From NCBI RefSeq assembly GCF_019797865.1, contig NZ_CP081869.1:1-64000 (forward strand): 64,000 bases of DNA. The letters run 5' to 3'. A model generated the notes under the pieces. The model was not told the DNA's origin. It saw only the letters and a program-made list of their open reading frames with translations, and searched no databases. Shown in pieces: positions 29,458 through 39,046 of the stretch. Numbering within the stretch: the first letter of the stretch is position 1; the number at the start of each line of letters is the position of its first letter. The position numbers were made by a program, and so were the translations under genes. The stretch comes from Chenggangzhangella methanolivorans. GTDB taxonomy: Bacteria > Pseudomonadota > Alphaproteobacteria > Rhizobiales > Methylopilaceae.

Positions 29458-31838
29458 GCGCGCCCGAGCGGATATCCGGCGAAGGCGTCGGCGCCCGGCT
29501 CCCTCGCAAGGAAGACGAGCGCTACATGCGCGGCCGCGGCCAGTATGTGGCCGACATCAAGATGGCCGGCATGCAGGACGTCGCCTTCGTGCGGAGCCCG
29601 CTCGCGCACGCCCGCATCCGCGCGATCCGCGTGCCCGAAGACATCCGTTCGCAGGTATTCGTCGCCGCCGACCTCGACGGCGTCCTGCCGATCCGCGCGG
29701 TGTCGGGGCTTCCCGGCTTCAAGGTCTCGGAGCAGCCGGTGTTGGCCTTCGAGAAGGTGCGGCAGGTCGGCGAGCTGATCGCCATGTGCGTCGCCCCGAC
29801 ACGCGCTGAAGCCGAGGACCTCGCCGCGCGGGTGGAGCTCGATCTCGAGGAGCTACCCGCGCTCCACGACATGCTCCTTGCGCGGAAGCCCGGCGCGGCT
29901 CTCGTCCACGAGCACTGGGGCGACAACGTCTTTCTCGAGACCTTCGTGGACATCGGCATCGAGAAGGCGTTCGACGCAGCCATCAAGGTGAGCCGCACGA
30001 TCTCGACCGCGCGCCAGTGCATGGCCCCGATCGAGGGCCGCGGAACCATCGCGCATTTCGACGATCGCCTCGAACAGCTGACGCTGCACACCGCCTCCCA
30101 GATGCCGCACATCGTGCGGTCGGGCATGTCGGAATGTCTCGGCATCGAGGAAGGCGCGATCCGCATCGTCTCGCCCGACGTCGGCGGCGGCTTCGGCTAC
30201 AAGGGCATTCTTCTGGCCGAAGAAGTCTGCCTCGGCTGGCTGGCGCTGCGCCTGCGCCACCCGGTGCGCTGGATCGAGGACCGCCGCGAGCATCTCTCGG
30301 CCAACGCAAATTGCCGCGAGCACCACTACGAGATCACGGTCTACGCCGACCGCGACGGAACGATCCGCGGCGTCGACTGCGAGGCGACCGTCGATAGCGG
30401 CGCCTACTCCGCCTACCCCTTCTCGGCGTGCCTCGAAGCCGCGCAGGTCGCGAGCATCCTGCCTGGCCCCTACGATTTCCCGGCCTATCGCTGCCGCACC
30501 TGGTCGGTCGCGACGAACAAGGCCCCGATCCTTCCCTATCGCGGCGTCGCGCGCACCGGCGTGTGCTTTGCGCTGGAGCTCGCGCTCGACGCGGTGGCGC
30601 GCGAGGCGGGCCTTCCGCCGGAAGTCGTGCGGGCCAAGAACCTCGTGCGGCCCGAGCAGATGCCGTTCGACAACATCACCAAGAAGCACTTCGATTCCGG
30701 CGACTACCCGCAGGCGCTGCGCCGCGCCGTCGAGGCGATCGACGTCGAGGCGGTGCGCGCCCGCCAGAAGCGCGGGGAGCCGGACGGCCGCCGCATCGGC
30801 CTCGGCCTCTCGATCTATTGCGAGCAGGCCGCGCACGGCACGTCGGTCTATTCGGGCTGGGGCATCCCGATGGTGCCCGGCCACGAGCAGGCCGGCGCCC
30901 GCATCACGCCCGACGGCGGGCTGGAGCTGCGGATCGGCTCGCACAGCCACGGCCAAAGCCTCGAGACGACGCTGACGCAGGTCGCGCACGAGATCCTCGG
31001 CGTGGCCGTGAAGCGCATCCGCGTCGTCCATGGCGACACCGCCATGACGCCCTACTCCACCGGCGCCTGGGGCTCGCGCATGATGGTGATGGCGGGCGGC
31101 GCGGTCGCCGCCGCGGCCAAGGAGCTTGTCGAGCGCCTCAAGGCGATCGGCGCGCATCTGCTGCAAGCAGACCCATCGGAGGTCCGCTACGAGACCGGCC
31201 GCGTCATCGGCCCCAACGGAGACGTCTCGGTCCAGGAGATCGCGCGCTGGTACCGGCGCCCGCAGGATCTTCCGCCGGGCGTCCATGGCGGCGGGCTCGA
31301 GGTCACGGCCGGCTACAAGCCGGTGCGCGACAGCGGCACCTTCTCCTATGCGGCGCACGCGGTGGTCGTCGCGGTCGACGCCGAGATGGGACAGGTCGAG
31401 ATCCTCGACTACGTCATCGTCGAGGACGGCGGGGTTCTGGTGAACCCGATGGTGGTCGACGGCCAGATCCTCGGCGGCCTCGCGCAAGGGGTGGGCACGG
31501 CGCTCTACGAAGAGATGCCGTTCGACGGCGCCGGACAGCCGCTCGCCTCGACCTTCGCCGACTACCTGCTGCCGGGCGCGGCGGAGGTGCCGGCCCCGCG
31601 CATCGACCATATGGAGACGCCCTCGCCCTACACGCAGTTCGGCGTGAAGGGCATCGGCGAAGGCGGCGCGATCGCGCCGCCCGCCGCCATCGCGAACGCG
31701 ATCAACGACGCGCTCGGCTCGCTCGGCGTCGAGATGCTGGCCTCGCCGGTCTCGCCGCGCCGCATCGTCGAGGCGGTGCTGAAGGCGCGCGCCAAAAGCG
31801 CGTCGGACGCTCCTCATGCGCGGGAGGACGCGGCATGA
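29454..31838 (+). CDS. Molybdenum hydroxylase large subunit (xanthine dehydrogenase family)
   Basis: A 794-aa molybdopterin-cytosine-dinucleotide-binding catalytic subunit. QCMAPIEGRG (about 189), GGGFGYKG and the terminal GVKGIGEGGAI with the catalytic Glu736 are present. The CO-dehydrogenase loop AYRCSFR is absent; the equivalent reads PYRGVART, so this is a form II enzyme, probably hydroxylating an N-heterocycle or aldehyde rather than oxidising CO. It forms an L-M-S enzyme with the next two genes. It overlaps the previous and next genes by 4 nt (ATGA). The frame is intact, unlike its two partners. Confidence 0.92.
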   Translation: MSAPERISGEGVGARLPRKEDERYMRGRGQYVADIKMAGMQDVAFVRSPLAHARIRAIRVPEDIRSQVFVAADLDGVLPIRAVSGLPGFKVSEQPVLAFEKVRQVGELIAMCVAPTRAEAEDLAARVELDLEELPALHDMLLARKPGAALVHEHWGDNVFLETFVDIGIEKAFDAAIKVSRTISTARQCMAPIEGRGTIAHFDDRLEQLTLHTASQMPHIVRSGMSECLGIEEGAIRIVSPDVGGGFGYKGILLAEEVCLGWLALRLRHPVRWIEDRREHLSANANCREHHYEITVYADRDGTIRGVDCEATVDSGAYSAYPFSACLEAAQVASILPGPYDFPAYRCRTWSVATNKAPILPYRGVARTGVCFALELALDAVAREAGLPPEVVRAKNLVRPEQMPFDNITKKHFDSGDYPQALRRAVEAIDVEAVRARQKRGEPDGRRIGLGLSIYCEQAAHGTSVYSGWGIPMVPGHEQAGARITPDGGLELRIGSHSHGQSLETTLTQVAHEILGVAVKRIRVVHGDTAMTPYSTGAWGSRMMVMAGGAVAAAAKELVERLKAIGAHLLQADPSEVRYETGRVIGPNGDVSVQEIARWYRRPQDLPPGVHGGGLEVTAGYKPVRDSGTFSYAAHAVVVAVDAEMGQVEILDYVIVEDGGVLVNPMVVDGQILGGLAQGVGTALYEEMPFDGAGQPLASTFADYLLPGAAEVPAPRIDHMETPSPYTQFGVKGIGEGGAIAPPAAIANAINDALGSLGVEMLASPVSPRRIVEAVLKARAKSASDAPHAREDAA

Positions 31839-32672
31839 AGGCGGCGCGCTTCGAGCTCTTCCGCCCGCGACCTTTCCGAAGCGCTCGACCATCTCGCGGG
31901 GGCAACAGGTCTCGTGAAGGTTTTGGCCGGCGGTCAGTCGCTCGGCCCGATGCTGAACCTGCGCCTCGTCGAGCCCGACGCGCTCGTGGACATCGCAGGG
32001 ATCCCGGAACTCCGCCGCATCGACCGCGAGGCCGACGCGCTCGTGGTCGGCGCTGCGTCACCCACGCCGATTTCGAGGACGGCCGCGCTCCCGACGTCGG
32101 GACCGACATGATGGCGCGCGTCGCTGCAGGCATCGCCTACCGCGCCGTGCGCAACCGCGGGACCATCGGCGGCAGCCTCGCGCATGCCGATCCGGCGGCC
32201 GACTGGGTCTCGACCCTTTCGGCGCTCGGCGCCGAGATCGAGATCGCCTCGCGCGCCGGCCGCCGGCGCCTCGCCATCGGCGCCTTCCTCACAGGCGCGC
32301 TTTCGACCGCTCTTCAGCCGGGCGAGTTGCTCGTCTCCGTTCGTATTCCGCTGGTCTCAGGCGCCGCGCGCTTCGGCTACGTCAAGCACGCCCGCAAGAT
32401 CGGCGAGTTCGCGCATGCGATCGGCGCCGCGCTCGTCGATCCCGAGCGCGGGATCGCGCGCGGTGGCGGGCGCGATCGACGCGCCGCCGCTCGTCTTCGA
32501 GGACGCCGCCGACCTCTACGACCGCTCGACCGGCCTCGACCGCGAAGAGACGGGACGGCGGCTCGCCGCCGCCGCGTCGAGGACATGGTCGACCGGCACA
32601 TCCATGTCGAAGCGCTCGCCGCGCTGGCGCAGGGCCGACGCGCCGGCTCCCACGCTGAGGAGCGCGGCATGA
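31835..32672 (+). CDS. Molybdenum hydroxylase FAD-binding medium subunit
   Basis: About 278 aa after correction. LAGGQSLGPMLNLRL is the FAD-binding AGGQSL motif and TIGGSLAHADPAAD the second FAD motif; the C-terminal CO-dehydrogenase flavoprotein domain follows. Five single-base indels are inferred: near 31869 (extra), 32053 (missing), 32461 (extra), 32573 (missing) and 32645 (extra). The net effect is +1, and removing it yields 837 nt, divisible by three. It ends in an ATGA overlap with the small-subunit gene. It passes electrons from the 2Fe-2S subunit to FAD. Confidence 0.85.
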
Positions 32673-33269
32673 ACGCCCCCGTCCGTCTCCACCGCGCGGC
32701 GCGACGCCGGTCGCGCTCACCGTCAACGGCCGCGCGATCGAGGCCGAGGTCGAGCCGCGCACCCATCTCGCCGACTTCCTGCGCGAGGACCTTAACCTCA
32801 CCGGCACGCATCTCGGCTGCGAGCACGGGGTCTGCGGCGCCTGCACGGTCTCCGTCGACGGCGAGCCGGCGCGCTCCTGCCTGACGTTCGCGGCCACTTG
32901 CGAGGGCGCGCGCGTCGTCACCATCGAGGGTTTTGACGACGACGAGCTGATGGGAGAACTCCGCGCCGCCTTCAACCGCGAGCACGCGCTCCAGTGCGGC
33001 TTCTGCACGCCCGGCATGCTGGTCACCGCGCGCGATCTCGCTCTCAGGCTTCCGGAGGCCGACGAGCGCCGCGTGCGCGTCGCGCTCGCCGGAAACCTTG
33101 CCGCTGCACCGGCTACGTGGGCATCACACAGGCGATCCTGTCTGTCATCGCGGATCGAAGGGCGCGAGGGATCGCGCCGGTGACGGGCGAGCGCGGGCTG
33201 GGCCCGGTCGGCGCGCATCTCTCCCCTCCCCCTGGCGGGGAGGGGTCGGGTGGGGGTGGCTCAGGATAA
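32669..33269 (+). CDS. Molybdenum hydroxylase 2Fe-2S small subunit with repeat-encoded tail
   Basis: About 200 aa. It carries both iron-sulfur clusters: GCEHGVCGACTV (plant-ferredoxin type) and CGFCTPGM...LCRCTGY. Two bases are missing, near 32700 (before TPVALTVNGRAIEAE) and at 33101-33104 (NLCRCTGYVG). After the usual end near ILSVIADRRARG, the frame runs about 20 more residues and then into a family D repeat, which encodes the last 16 residues (SPPPGGEGSGGGGSG) and the TAA. This suggests the repeat truncated a longer, possibly CoxG-fused, protein. Confidence 0.83.
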
Positions 33270-33346
33270 AGCGCAGCCCTACGCCCACGCTTCGAGCCAG
33301 ATCCGGAACCACCCCCACCCTCACCCTCCCCGCAAGGGGGAGGGGG
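33221..33346. repeat. Family D palindromic repeat, copy 1, between coxS and coxG
   Basis: CTCCCCTCCCCCTGGCGGGG...GGTGGGGGTGG and the inverse CCACCCCCACCC...CCCTCCCCGC flank about 60 bp. It overlaps the 3' end of the small-subunit gene. Confidence 0.9.
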
Positions 33347-33950
33347 CGGACACCTCGCGCTCCGAACTCCCGAGCGACTTCACCCCGGCGCATACGCTCG
33401 AACAGCGTTTCTCCGTCGCCCATCCCCCGAAGACGTATTCGCCCTGTTCGGCGACGTGCGCGCGGTGGCGGACTGCCTGCCGGGCGCTTTCGTGGACGCC
33501 ACGCCCTCGCCCGAGCGCGTCGAGGGCGGCATCAAGGTCGGGCTCGGGCCGATCACCGCCTCGTTCCGCGGCGTGGCCGCCGTCACCCGCGAGGAGGCCT
33601 CCCGCTCCGGCCGCATCCTCGGCGCCGGCGCCGACGGGCGCTCGGGCGCGCAGGGCGAGATCCGCTACCGGGTCGAGCCCGGCGCGCAAGCCGGCACGTC
33701 CGAGATCGTCATGCAGGTGGGCTACACGCTCAAAGGTCCGCTGGCGCAGTTCGGCCGGCCCGGCCTCGTGCGCGACATCGCGGCCCGGCTCACGGCCGAA
33801 TTCGCAAAGAACCTCGAGGCGCGCCTGTCGGGCGCGCCGGTCCAGGCCGGCGGGCAAGCCCCGGCCGGCGGGCTGAACCCATTCCGCCTCGTCGCCGCCC
33901 TGATCGGCGACTGGCTGAAGCGCCTCCGGTCCGGCGGCGCCCCCCGATGA
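33250..33950 (+). CDS. coxG: CoxG-type SRPBCC-domain protein (N-terminus interrupted)
   Basis: CoxG-like START/SRPBCC fold: LEQRFSVAHPP-EDVFALFGDVRAVADCLPGAFV, then GGIKVGLGPITASFRGVA and SEIVMQVGYTLKGPLAQFGRPGLVRD. In CO dehydrogenase clusters CoxG is thought to help recruit the enzyme to the membrane; a hydrophobic C-terminal stretch is short here. One C is missing in the run at 33424-33428. Between the repeat and LEQRF there is no ATG, GTG or TTG in frame; the only in-frame start is a GTG inside the repeat (33250). The domain may have been the C-terminal half of a CoxS-CoxG fusion. Confidence 0.75.
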
Positions 33951-33979
33951 TTTTCCGCATTCCCTCCATGGAGATGGCC

Positions 33980-35131
33980 ATGCCGACGTTCCGCATAGCT
34001 TCGATCGCCGCCTTGGCCCTCGGCCTCGCGGCTCCCGCCTTCGCCGCCGACACGATCAAGATCGGGGTCAACCAGCCGCTGACCGGCCCGTTCGCGGCGT
34101 CCGGCGCCTACGTCGTCAACGGCGCCAAGATCGCGGCCGACGAGGTGAACGCCCGAGGCGGCGTGCTCGGCAAGAAGATCGAGCTCGTGGTCGAGGACAA
34201 CAAGTCCAACCCGACCGAGGCCGCCGCCGTCGCCGAGAAGCTCATCACCTCCGACGAGACGCCCGTGATGATGGGCGCCTGGGGCTCGAGCCTGACGCTC
34301 GCGGTCATGCCGAAGCTCGAAGAATACGAAGTGCCGATGCTGGTCGAGACCTCCTCGTCCGGCAAGATCACGACCTCCGGCAACCCCTTCGTGTTCCGCA
34401 TCTCGCCGCCGTCGGCGCTGGAAGCGGAAATGTTCGCGCCGATGGTCGAGAAGATCGGCGTCAAGAAGGTCGATTTCCTCGTCATCAACAATGACTGGGG
34501 CCGCGGCGCGGCGGCCGACTTCGGCAAGATGCTGAAGGACAAGGGCGTCACCGTCGGCCTCACCGAGACCATGGACGCGAGCGCCCAGGACATGAGCGCC
34601 CAGCTCGCAAAGATCAAAGGCACCGACGCCGACACGCTGATGATCACGGCCGCCGTCGACCAGCTGACGCTGGTCTTCAAGCAGATGGCCGCGATGGGCG
34701 TGAAGAAGCGCGTCATCACCACCGGCGGCTCGCAGAACCCCGACCAGATCGTCGCCCAGGCGGGCGCCGCGGCCGAGAAGACCATGCACCTCACCACCTT
34801 CCTGCCCTGGGATCCGGCCAAGACCCCGGACCCGAAGGCGACCGACTACTTCCTCGCCGAGTGGAAGAAGCGCGGCTACCCCTTCGCCGGCGCGACCGAG
34901 AGCTTCCGCGGCTATGACGGCGTCCGCACCATCGCAGCGGCCATCGAGAAGGCCGGATCCGCGGAGTCCAAGGCGATCCAGAAGGCCTTCTGGGAGATCG
35001 AGCTCACGGGCCTCAACGGTCCGATCAAGTTCGCGAAGTCCGGCCCGGCCGGCAAGGAAAGCGGCCAGTCCAAGCCCGGCGTCTACCTGATCCAGATCGC
35101 CGACGGCCAGATCAGCGAAGTGAAGCTGTGA
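33980..35131 (+). CDS. Branched-chain-type ABC transporter substrate-binding protein
   Basis: A 383-aa periplasmic binding protein of the LivK/peripla_BP_6 family. The Sec signal peptide (MPTFRIASIAALALGLAAPAFA) is followed by DTIKIGVNQPLTGPFAASG and the usual two-lobed fold. The start at 33980 has GGAG 6 nt upstream; an ATG at 33947 overlaps the coxG stop and would add an unlikely extension before the signal. Its placement behind a Mo-hydroxylase and ahead of permeases suggests it binds the pathway substrate rather than leucine (inference). Confidence 0.9.
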   Translation: MPTFRIASIAALALGLAAPAFAADTIKIGVNQPLTGPFAASGAYVVNGAKIAADEVNARGGVLGKKIELVVEDNKSNPTEAAAVAEKLITSDETPVMMGAWGSSLTLAVMPKLEEYEVPMLVETSSSGKITTSGNPFVFRISPPSALEAEMFAPMVEKIGVKKVDFLVINNDWGRGAAADFGKMLKDKGVTVGLTETMDASAQDMSAQLAKIKGTDADTLMITAAVDQLTLVFKQMAAMGVKKRVITTGGSQNPDQIVAQAGAAAEKTMHLTTFLPWDPAKTPDPKATDYFLAEWKKRGYPFAGATESFRGYDGVRTIAAAIEKAGSAESKAIQKAFWEIELTGLNGPIKFAKSGPAGKESGQSKPGVYLIQIADGQISEVKL

Positions 35132-35151
35132 GCTGACGGAGCGACGCCCTG

Positions 35152-35292
35152 CTCCCCTCCCCCTTGCGGGGAGGGGTCGGGGGGTGGGGGTGGCTCCGGA
35201 AGAGGCGAGAACGGTGAAGGCGCTCTACGCCGATCCTCGGCTCGATGTTCTGAACCACCCCCACCCCTCACCCCTCCCCACAAGGGGAGGGG
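35152..35292. repeat. Family D palindromic repeat, copy 2, between livK- and livH-type genes
   Basis: CTCCCCTCCCCCTTGCGGGG...GGTGGGGGTGG and the inverse GAACCACCCCCACCCC...AAGGGGAGGGG. The internal GTGAAGGCGCTCTACGCCGA is shared with copy 3. Confidence 0.92.
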
Positions 35293-35333
35293 AATTTCCG
35301 ACACGTAGCATTCCAAGTCTCAAGGCGGCCCTC

Positions 35334-36206
35334 GTGGACCAATTCCTGCAACACCTCGTCAACGCCATGGTGCTGGGCGGCGCATATGCGCTGCTGGGCA
35401 TCGGGCTGACGCTGATCTTCGGCATCATGAACGTGGTGAACTTCACCCACGGGGCGCTCTACACCTTCGGGGCCTATGCGATGTACATCGCCTCGGTCTC
35501 GCTCGGCCTGAACTTCTTCCTCGCGCTGCCCGTCGCGATCGTGGCGGGCCTCGCGCTCGGCGCGCTGATCGAGATCCTGCTGCTGCGGCCGCTCCGGGGC
35601 GCGGACATCGACACCACGATGCTGGTGATGATCGGCGCCGGCATCATCCTGCAGTCGAGCACGCTCTGGACCTTCGGCGGCGTGGCCAAGGCCATCCCCA
35701 ACCCCTTCCCCGACGCGCCGATCGCCTTCCTCGGCGTCTCGATCTCCTGGATCCGCCTGTTCGTGCTGGTCGCGGCCGCCGCCCTCATCGTCGGCGCCTA
35801 CGCGATGATCAACGGCACGCGGCTCGGCCGCGCCATGCGCGCGACCTTCCAGGACGCCGACACCGCGGCGCTGATGGGCGTCAACGTCAAGGTCATCTAC
35901 ACCGCGACCTTCGCGCTCGGCTCGAGCCTCGCGGCGGCGGCCGGCGCGCTGCTCGGCCCGGTTTATGTCGTGTTCCCGCAGATGGGGGATCTTGCGGCCG
36001 TAAAAGCCTTCGCGATCGTGATCCTCGGCGGCCTCGGCTCGATTGCGGGCGCCACCATCGGCGGCTTCGTGCTGGCCCTCGCGGAAGAGTTCGGAGCCGG
36101 CTACATCTCCTCCGGCTACCGCGACGCGATGGGCTTCCTGATCATCATCGCGGTCCTTCTGGCCAAGCCCACGGGCCTCTTCGCCCGCGCGGAGCGCGTC
36201 GGATGA
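35334..36206 (+). CDS. Branched-chain-type ABC permease (LivH family)
   Basis: A 290-aa inner-membrane permease with about eight helices. GLTLIFGIMNVVNFTHGALY is the LivH N-terminal signature and AFAIVILGGLGSIAGATIGG the EAA-like cytoplasmic loop. The GTG start at 35334 (VDQFLQHLVNAMVLGGAYALLG) is chosen because upstream codons belong to the family D repeat. It overlaps the LivM gene as ATGA. Confidence 0.92.
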   Translation: MDQFLQHLVNAMVLGGAYALLGIGLTLIFGIMNVVNFTHGALYTFGAYAMYIASVSLGLNFFLALPVAIVAGLALGALIEILLLRPLRGADIDTTMLVMIGAGIILQSSTLWTFGGVAKAIPNPFPDAPIAFLGVSISWIRLFVLVAAAALIVGAYAMINGTRLGRAMRATFQDADTAALMGVNVKVIYTATFALGSSLAAAAGALLGPVYVVFPQMGDLAAVKAFAIVILGGLGSIAGATIGGFVLALAEEFGAGYISSGYRDAMGFLIIIAVLLAKPTGLFARAERVG

Positions 36207-37246
36207 CCCGCTATCTCCCGCCGTTCATCCTGCTCGTCCTCGCCCTGCTGCCGCTTGGGCTGAGGGACCCGTACATCCTCAACGCCCTGATCACCGGCGG
36301 CATCTTCGCCATCGGCGCCATCAGCCTGAACCTGCTGCTCGGCTTCACCGGCCAGCTCAGCCTCGGCCACATCGCTTTCTTCGGCATCGGAGCCTATGCG
36401 AGCGCCCTCACCGCGCTCGGCTTCGACGTCGGCCTCCCGTTCGGCGTTCGTATCGTGCACGAGGGCGCGCATCCCTTCTTCGGGTTCCTCGCGGCGATCA
36501 TCGTCTCGGGCATCTGCGGCTACGTGGTCGGCCGGCTCTCGTTCCGCGTCCGCGGGGCCTATTTCGTGATCGTCACGATCTGCTTCGCCGAGGTCGTGCG
36601 ACTCGTCGCGCTCAACTGGATCGAGCTGACCCAAGGGCCTCTGGCGCTCACCTCCATCCCCTTCATGAAGCTCGGGCTCCCGGGCGTCGGCGAGCTGACG
36701 CTCCGCACCAAGATCCAGAACTACTACCTGATGCTCGGGGTCGCGGCGCTCGCCTATCTGGTGGTCGCGCGGCTCGTCCATTCGCGCTTTGGCCGCGCCA
36801 TGCGGGGGTTGAAGGAAAACGAGCAGCTCGCCGTGTCGGTCGGCGTCAACGCCACCAAGACGCTCACAGTCGCCGCCACGATCTCGGCCGCGCTCGCGGG
36901 CGCGGCAGGCAGCCTCTACGCCCATTACTTCCGCATCATCGATCCGGATGTGTTCCTGTTCACCTACACGGTCACGATGGTGATCATGGTGGTGTCGGGC
37001 GGCAAAGGCACGCTCGCAGGCCCCGTCATCGGCGGCGTGATCTTCGGCACGCTGCCCGTGGCGCTGCGCCCCTACATGGCGCCGGAAGCCCAGTGGATCG
37101 TCTACGGCGCTGTGCTGATCCTGATCCTCTTCCTCATGCCGCGCGGCATCGCGCCCTTCCTCGACGACCTGTTCAAGGGACGGCTGAAGCGCGCCAAGAC
37201 CCCCTCGTCCGTCGTCGCCAAACCCCAGCTCGAGGGCCAGTCATGA
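36203..37246 (+). CDS. Branched-chain-type ABC permease (LivM family)
   Basis: A 347-aa permease with AISLNLLLGFTGQLSLGHIAFFGIGAYA (LivM signature) and VSGGKGTLAGPVIGG. It pairs with the LivH-type protein to form the channel. It starts in an ATGA overlap with the previous gene. A family D repeat separates it from the ATPase genes. Confidence 0.92.
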   Translation: MTRYLPPFILLVLALLPLGLRDPYILNALITGGIFAIGAISLNLLLGFTGQLSLGHIAFFGIGAYASALTALGFDVGLPFGVRIVHEGAHPFFGFLAAIIVSGICGYVVGRLSFRVRGAYFVIVTICFAEVVRLVALNWIELTQGPLALTSIPFMKLGLPGVGELTLRTKIQNYYLMLGVAALAYLVVARLVHSRFGRAMRGLKENEQLAVSVGVNATKTLTVAATISAALAGAAGSLYAHYFRIIDPDVFLFTYTVTMVIMVVSGGKGTLAGPVIGGVIFGTLPVALRPYMAPEAQWIVYGAVLILILFLMPRGIAPFLDDLFKGRLKRAKTPSSVVAKPQLEGQS

Positions 37247-37266
37247 GCGGCTCTGCGATCGCCGTT

Positions 37267-37404
37267 TCCCCCTCCCCCTTGTGCGAAGGGGTTAGGGGTG
37301 GGGGTGGCTCCGGAAGGGGCGCCGCCAGTGAAGCCGCTCTACGCCGAACCATTCATTCAGTTCTGAACCACCCCCACCCCCACCCTCCCCGCAAGGGGGA
37401 GGGT
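37267..37404. repeat. Family D palindromic repeat, copy 3, between livM- and livG-type genes
   Basis: CCCCCTCCCCCTTGTGCGAAG...GTGGGGGTGGCTCCGGA and the inverse TTCTGAACCACCCCCACCCCC...AAGGGGGAGGG. Arms and internal segment match copy 2. Confidence 0.92.
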
Positions 37405-37445
37405 GACGGCGACCGTCGCGGCTCGCATATCGACGGAGCAGCATC

Positions 37446-38247
37446 ATGAGCGCCTCAAAAATCCTCTCGATCGATCATGTGGGGGTGCGCTTCGGCGGGC
37501 TGATCGCGATCGCGGACCTTCACTTCGACGTCCGCGAGGGCGAGATCCTCAGCCTCATCGGGCCGAACGGCGCGGGGAAGACGACGGCGTTCAACGTCTG
37601 CTCGGGTTTCCTGAAGCCGAGCCAGGGCGAGGTGCGCTTCAAGGGCGCGAGCCTCGCCGGACTTTCGCCCAACCGCATCAACCGCCTCGGCCTCGCCCGC
37701 ACCTTCCAGCGCACGAGCGTTTTCCCGGACGATACGGTGCTGGACAACGTGCTGATCGGCCTCCACCGTGAGGACGGCGGCGCGAGCCTTTTGGACGCGA
37801 TTTTCAACCTGCCGAAGGAGCGCCGCGGCGAGGCGGCGCGCCGGGCGAAGGCCCGCGAGCTCATCGAGTGGGTGGGTCTCGGCTCCCGCGCCGACGAACG
37901 GGCGGGCTCGCTCTCCTATGGCGAGCAGCGGCTCGTCGGCGTCGCGCTCGCACTCGCCACCGACCCGGCGATGCTGCTGCTCGACGAACCGGTCTCGGGC
38001 ATGAACGCGTCGGAGACCAAGAACTTCGTGCGCCTGATCCAGTCGGTTCGCGACCGCGGTGTCACGATCCTCTTGGTCGAGCACGACATGCCGATGGTGA
38101 TGGAGGTCTCCGACCGCATCGTGGTGCTGAACCACGGCCGCCTGATCGCAGACGGAACGCCGGCCGAGATCCGGCAGGATCCGGCCGTCATCGAAGCCTA
38201 TCTGGGCAAGAGCGCCGCGACCCTTCAGGCCGAGCAGGAGGCCGCCC

Positions 38248-38255
<8 letters not shown>
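37446..38255 (+). CDS. Branched-chain-type ABC ATPase (LivG family)
   Basis: A 269-aa ATPase: Walker A GPNGAGKTT, signature LSYGEQR, Walker B LLLDEPVSGM, and the H-loop in LVEHDM. It energises the importer with the LivF-type partner. It overlaps the following gene by 8 nt. Confidence 0.93.
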
Positions 38256-38952
<697 letters not shown>

Positions 38953-39046
38953 CCGAAACGGCAGGCGGCGGTTCGACGCCTTGCCTTCTCGCCCGGCGGC
39001 GAAAGGTCTCGCGTCAGCCCCCGCCACTCATGCGAGACTTGCGTCC

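Noticed and set aside
29853..31892. Very long minus-strand open frame (679 codons) opposite the molybdenum hydroxylase large subunit
   Set aside because: GC-rich codon bias creates open antisense frames; the product is Arg/Asp/Val/His-rich low-complexity sequence without motifs, while the plus strand has full family motifs.
29454..33950. Carbon monoxide dehydrogenase (CoxLMS)
   Set aside because: The large subunit has PYRGVART instead of the AYRCSFR active-site loop; better called a form II molybdenum hydroxylase.
35152..37404. CRISPR array or insertion sequences
   Set aside because: Repeats are long inverted pairs of about 90-140 bp, not short direct repeats with unique spacers, and encode no transposase.
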